Assembly (NCBI GenBank): GCA_002492415.1
Contig: DKYK01000063.1
Coordinates: 1 to 9,836 of the forward strand
From: Christensenella sp. UBA7102
GTDB taxonomy: Bacteria > Bacillota > Clostridia > Christensenellales > UBA1750
Length of the DNA: 9,836 bases
Direction: 5' to 3'
The notes below the pieces were generated by a model. That model had not been told where the DNA came from. It made no database searches and saw only the letters and a program-made list of their open reading frames with translations. Position 1 is the stretch's first letter. Each line of letters begins with the position of its first letter. The translations under genes and the position numbers were made by a program. This document shows positions 7,623-9,836 of this stretch, piece after piece.

Positions 7623-7652
7623 GATGCGTCCTGCGGGCATGCTGAACGCATC
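7623..7652 (+). promoter_or_regulatory. Inverted repeat directly abutting the ribosome binding site of the tocopherol-cyclase-like gene
   Basis: GATGCGT (7623-7629) and ACGCATC (7646-7652) are perfect complements around a 16-nt loop. The next base begins GAGGAGGGG (7653-7661). As RNA this 7-bp stem would sit against the Shine-Dalgarno; as DNA it could be an operator. No clear promoter is visible between the terminator ending at 7601 and the start codon at 7667, so the gene may rely on readthrough or a weak promoter here. Confidence 0.45.
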
Positions 7653-7666
7653 GAGGAGGGGAAAAT

Positions 7667-8512
7667 ATGCGGGAAACGTTTTGCGGATGGTATTTTAAGT
7701 GCCAAAACGGGCGGCAGACCCTGGCGGTCATTCCGGCGGAGCACGGAAGAGGCAGCCAGCGTAGCGGCTCGGTGCAGCTCATCACGGACGCGGGCGCCTG
7801 GTTTGTGCCCTTTCCCGGACAGCCGCTGTGTCGCGACGACGAGGGTATTCACATCGGTCAAAACCATTTTGGCCGCAATGGAGTGCGGCTGGATTTGCAG
7901 GCGCCGGATTTGTGCGCGCAAGGGTTGCTGTCGTTCGGGCAGCTTGCGCCGCTGCGCTATGACATTATGGGCCCGTTCTGCTGCGTGCCCGGCATGGAAT
8001 GCCGTCACAGCGTGGTGAGCATGCGGCACGCGGTGAGCGGAGCGGTACGCGTCAACGGAGAGGATTTTGTGTTTGACAGCGGTGTGGGCTATATCGAGGG
8101 AGATCGCGGGCGAGCGTTTCCGAGCAGGTATATGTGGACGCAGTGCGCGCTGCCCGGCGGTTCGCTGATGCTCGCCGTGGCGGATATCCCGCTGGGCGGG
8201 CTGCGCTTTACCGGCGTGATCGGGGCGGTGCTGTGGCATGGGCGGGAGTATCGGCTGGCAACCTACCTGGGCGCGCGCGCTGTGCGCATCGGGAAGGGAG
8301 AGGTCGTGGTGCGGCAGCGCGGGCTAAGCCTCAGCGCCCGCTTGCTCGAATCTGCCGCGCAGCCGCTGCGCGCCCCCAAGGCTGGCCAGATGGGGCGGAC
8401 CATCCATGAGCATGCCGCCTGCCGCGCCCGCTATCTCTTTAGACAGGACGACCGCACGCTCTTCGACCACGAAGCGCGGGATGCCTCCTTTGAGTATGAA
8501 TACCCCGGATGA
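7667..8512 (+). CDS. Tocopherol-cyclase-like family protein (281 aa), bacterial orphan
   Basis: The protein matches the pattern I know for the tocopherol cyclase-like family (PF14249) in bacteria. It has FCGWYFKCQ at the start (5-13), AVIPAEH (20-26), IGQNHFGRNGVRLDL (63-77), the YDIMGPFCCVPGMECRHSVVSM core (98-119), GYIEGDRGRAFPSRYMW (141-157), ADIPLGG (172-178) and EYRLATYLGA (194-203). Plant members close the chromanol ring of vitamin E, but bacteria of this kind do not make tocopherol, so the true substrate is unknown; a lipid or prenyl-like ligand in the two-sheet barrel is only a guess. No signal peptide is seen, so it is probably cytosolic. ATG 7667 is 7 nt after a strong GGAGG. It stands between a terminator and the next promoter, so it appears to be a single-gene unit. 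Confidence 0.82.
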   Translation: MRETFCGWYFKCQNGRQTLAVIPAEHGRGSQRSGSVQLITDAGAWFVPFPGQPLCRDDEGIHIGQNHFGRNGVRLDLQAPDLCAQGLLSFGQLAPLRYDIMGPFCCVPGMECRHSVVSMRHAVSGAVRVNGEDFVFDSGVGYIEGDRGRAFPSRYMWTQCALPGGSLMLAVADIPLGGLRFTGVIGAVLWHGREYRLATYLGARAVRIGKGEVVVRQRGLSLSARLLESAAQPLRAPKAGQMGRTIHEHAACRARYLFRQDDRTLFDHEARDASFEYEYPG

Positions 8513-8537
8513 TGCCCGCATGCGCCCCTATGATTTA

Positions 8538-8572
8538 CGTCATATGTCAAAAAATATTATTGACATATGACG
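8538..8572. promoter_or_regulatory. Perfect 13-bp inverted repeat (probable operator) on the DUF134-NifX promoter
   Basis: CGTCATATGTCAA (8538-8550) and TTGACATATGACG (8560-8572) are exact reverse complements separated by the 9-nt AT-only AAAATATTA. The right arm contains the complete -35 hexamer TTGACA (8560-8565). Each arm is built round CATATG, itself a palindrome, so a dimer of dimers could bind. Occupancy would block RNA polymerase. The likeliest binder by position is the DUF134 helix-turn-helix protein encoded just downstream, which would mean autorepression. Confidence 0.75.
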
Positions 8573-8587
8573 AAAAAGTGGTATACT
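8560..8587 (+). promoter_or_regulatory. Sigma-A promoter for the DUF134-NifX gene
   Basis: TTGACA (8560-8565), a 16-nt spacer and TATACT (8582-8587) give a strong promoter with a start near 8594 and a leader of about 38 nt before GTG 8632. The -35 lies inside the inverted repeat described separately. Confidence 0.8.
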
Positions 8588-8631
8588 GAGAACAGTGAAC
8601 GGACGAAGCTCATGAGAAGGGGGCGAAGCGG

Positions 8632-9411
8632 GTGCCAAGGCCGAGAAAGTGCAGGCGGGTATGCCAGTATCCGGCGTCGCTGGCTTTTTTTCCGGAGGAA
8701 CCGGGGAGGGGTGAGGATGTGGTGCTGACGATGGATGAATACGAAGCCGTCCGACTGATCGACCGGGAGGGGCTGTCGCAGGAGCAGTGCGGCGAGCGCA
8801 TGGGTATCGCGCGCACCACCGTGCAGCTGATCTACGCCGTCGCCCGGAAGAAGCTGGCCGATGTGCTGGCGGAGGGACGCGCGCTGCGCATCGCCGGGGG
8901 CGACGTGGAGTTGTGCCGCGGAGAGGGCTGCACGTGCAGCGCCTGTTACCGCAGGGAGCTGAGCCGAGAATATGGAATACCGAAAGGAGAACACACGATG
9001 AGAATTGCAATTCCCTATGAGAACGGTGAAATTTTCCAGCATTTTGGCCGCACGGAACGGTTTAAGGTGTATGACGTACAGGAGGGCAAGGTTGTTTCGG
9101 CCAAGGTAGTGGAGACGAATGGCACTGGGCATGGCGCACTGGCGGGCATGTTGCAGGTGCTGGGCGCGGATGCGCTGGTCTGCGGCGGAATCGGCGGCGG
9201 CGCGCGGGCGGCGCTGGATGCGGCGGGCATCGCGCTGTACGGCGGCGTGACGGGCGATGCGGATCGCGCGGCGGATGCGCTGGCCGAGGGTACGCTGGTG
9301 TTTGACTCGGAGAAGGTGTGCGACCACCACGGCGAGCATCACCACGGCGGGGACTGCGGCGAACATGGCTGCGGTGAGCACGGCTGTGGCGAACACGGTT
9401 GCAAGCATTGA
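8632..9411 (+). CDS. DUF134 DNA-binding domain fused to a NifB/NifX iron-cluster-binding domain, with a His/Cys-rich tail (259 aa)
   Basis: Residues 1-105 are a DUF134 domain: the MPRPRKCRRVC start, the TMDEYEAVRL motif (33-42) and a sigma-region-4-like helix-turn-helix (about 48-79), followed by a cysteine cluster (C95, C100, C102, C105). Residues 123-229 are a NifX/NifB-type domain: MRIAIPYENG, the FQHFGRTERFKVYD motif (135-148), GHGALAG (166-172) and VCGGIGGGARAALDAAGI (183-200). Members of that family carry Fe-Mo or Fe-S cluster precursors or similar metal ligands. The tail (230-259) is HHGEHHHGG followed by three GEHGC units and looks like a metal sink. GTG 8632 follows AAGGGGG by 8 nt. 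It is probably a metal- or cluster-sensing regulator that represses its own promoter, which is inferred. A second in-frame start lies at the domain junction (see the separate entry). Confidence 0.92.
   Translation: MPRPRKCRRVCQYPASLAFFPEEPGRGEDVVLTMDEYEAVRLIDREGLSQEQCGERMGIARTTVQLIYAVARKKLADVLAEGRALRIAGGDVELCRGEGCTCSACYRRELSREYGIPKGEHTMRIAIPYENGEIFQHFGRTERFKVYDVQEGKVVSAKVVETNGTGHGALAGMLQVLGADALVCGGIGGGARAALDAAGIALYGGVTGDADRAADALAEGTLVFDSEKVCDHHGEHHHGGDCGEHGCGEHGCGEHGCKH
8983..9000 (+). promoter_or_regulatory. Internal Shine-Dalgarno and in-frame ATG at the DUF134/NifX junction
   Basis: AAAGGAG (8983-8989) lies 8 nt before an in-frame ATG (8998-9000), which is Met123, exactly the first residue of the NifX domain (MRIAIPYENG). 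Free-standing NifX proteins begin the same way. Translation from here would yield a separate 137-aa NifX protein with the metal-binding tail. It may be active or a scar of a fusion between two once adjacent genes. Confidence 0.6.
9358..9402 (+). repeat. Three tandem 15-bp units encoding GEHGC
   Basis: Three 15-bp units encode Gly-Glu-His-Gly-Cys three times in a row (residues 243-257), ending two codons before the stop. The copies differ at several third positions, so the amino acid pattern is kept while the DNA has drifted. That points to selection on the protein tail, which probably binds metal. Confidence 0.9.
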
Positions 9412-9417
9412 TCGGAC

Positions 9418-9452
9418 AAAAAGCCTGACGGGACCTGCCTGTCAGGCTTTTT
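9418..9452. terminator. Bidirectional intrinsic terminator after the DUF134-NifX gene
   Basis: AAAAAGCCTGAC (9418-9429) and GTCAGGCTTTTT (9441-9452) are perfect 12-nt complements round an 11-nt loop. The T run on the plus strand and the A run at the other end make it usable in both directions. It lies 6 bp after the stop codon. Confidence 0.92.
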
Positions 9453-9465
9453 GCATGAATGGATA

Positions 9466-9506
9466 GAAAAAGAGAGACCGTCGAGCGATCACTTGACGGT
9501 CTCTCT
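9466..9506 (-). terminator. Intrinsic terminator of pckA
   Basis: On the minus strand, AGAGAGACCGTC (9506-9495) pairs perfectly with GACGGTCTCTCT (9482-9471), loop 12 nt, and is followed by a T run opposite A 9467-9471. It starts about 25 nt past the pckA stop. Confidence 0.9.
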
Positions 9507-9530
9507 GCGCGCTGCAGCGCAATAAATTGC

Positions 9531-9836
9531 TTAGGCCTTGGGGCCGGCGGCGACCAGCGCCTTGCCGGCCTCGTTGCCGGTGTACTTGACGAAGTTCTTC
9601 ACGAAGCGGGAAGCCAGATCCTGCGCCTTCTTCTCCCACTCGGCCACGTCCGCGTAGGTGTCGCGGGGATCGAGAATGTGGGAATCGACGCCGGGCAGCT
9701 CAGTGGGCACCTCAAAGTCGAAGTGCGGGATCTTCTTGGTAGGTGCATTGAGGATATCGCCATTGAGGATCGCGTCGATGATGCCGCGGGTGTCCTTGAT
9801 GGAGATGCGCTTGCCGGTGCCGTTCCAGCCGGTGTT
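9531..9836 (-). CDS. pckA: Phosphoenolpyruvate carboxykinase (ATP), C-terminal part, cut by the window edge
   Basis: This enzyme interconverts oxaloacetate + ATP and phosphoenolpyruvate + CO2 + ADP in the cytoplasm; in anaerobic fermenters it may run in either direction. The last 101 residues are present out of the usual ~530-540, and the 5' part lies beyond the right edge. The fragment opens with NTGWNGTGKRISIKDTR, in which the Arg-rich ISIKDTR turn belongs to the nucleotide-binding region of ATP-type enzymes. It continues with VPTELPGVD and ILDPRDTYAD, and ends in the very conserved RFVKNFVKYTGN...GKALVAAGPKA. These features separate it from the GTP-dependent type. The stop is TAA at 9533-9531. 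The gene runs convergently to the DUF134-NifX gene, with a terminator for each between them. Confidence 0.96.
   Translation of the reverse strand, partial: NTGWNGTGKRISIKDTRGIIDAILNGDILNAPTKKIPHFDFEVPTELPGVDSHILDPRDTYADVAEWEKKAQDLASRFVKNFVKYTGNEAGKALVAAGPKA

Noticed and set aside
9509..9520. 12-bp palindrome GCGCTGCAGCGC between the pckA terminator and its stop codon
   Set aside because: Short GC palindromes are frequent in this base composition and nothing else marks it.

Overview
The window reads as chromosomal DNA of a GC-rich, anaerobic, Gram-positive-type bacterium, most likely a member of the Clostridia. The support is a homodimer-type pyruvate:ferredoxin oxidoreductase, an ATP-dependent PEP carboxykinase, strong AGGAGG-like ribosome binding sites, several lipoproteins with lipoboxes, and families common in Clostridia (DUF134 fused to NifX, CobA/CobO adenosyltransferase). 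I see no phage, transposon, CRISPR, tRNA or rRNA. The exact taxon cannot be set from this stretch.

Layout. The left edge holds the first 433 codons of the pyruvate:ferredoxin oxidoreductase gene on the minus strand, behind a near-perfect sigma-A promoter. A 311-bp divergent intergenic region follows. It then opens into plus-strand genes: a 79-aa lipoprotein and a 457-aa lipoprotein that looks like a seven-bladed beta-propeller, possibly under an ECF-type promoter. Next is a promoter-led operon of a corrinoid adenosyltransferase (cobO type), a 521-aa helical lipoprotein that resembles M3 peptidases without their zinc site, and a 78-aa membrane protein. A second promoter drives a radical SAM enzyme and a four-helix membrane protein, closed by an intrinsic terminator. 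A bacterial tocopherol-cyclase-like protein stands alone after it. Then comes a DUF134 regulator fused to a NifB/NifX iron-cluster domain, with its own promoter overlapped by a perfect 13-bp inverted repeat. Back-to-back terminators separate it from the C-terminal end of pckA, which runs on the minus strand off the right edge.

How the genes fit together. The two edge genes are central carbon metabolism: pyruvate to acetyl-CoA, and oxaloacetate/PEP interconversion. Between them lie short independent transcription units, several with a metal or cofactor theme (corrinoid adenosylation, a radical SAM Fe-S enzyme, a NifX-like cluster carrier) plus three lipoproteins that would sit on the outer face of the membrane. 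No single pathway ties them together.

The most unusual points are the DUF134-NifX gene (an internal Shine-Dalgarno and ATG at the domain junction, a palindromic operator on its promoter, a repeated His/Cys tail), the radical SAM protein with a YLEP in place of the usual GGE-type motif, and the apparently inactive M3-like lipoprotein.
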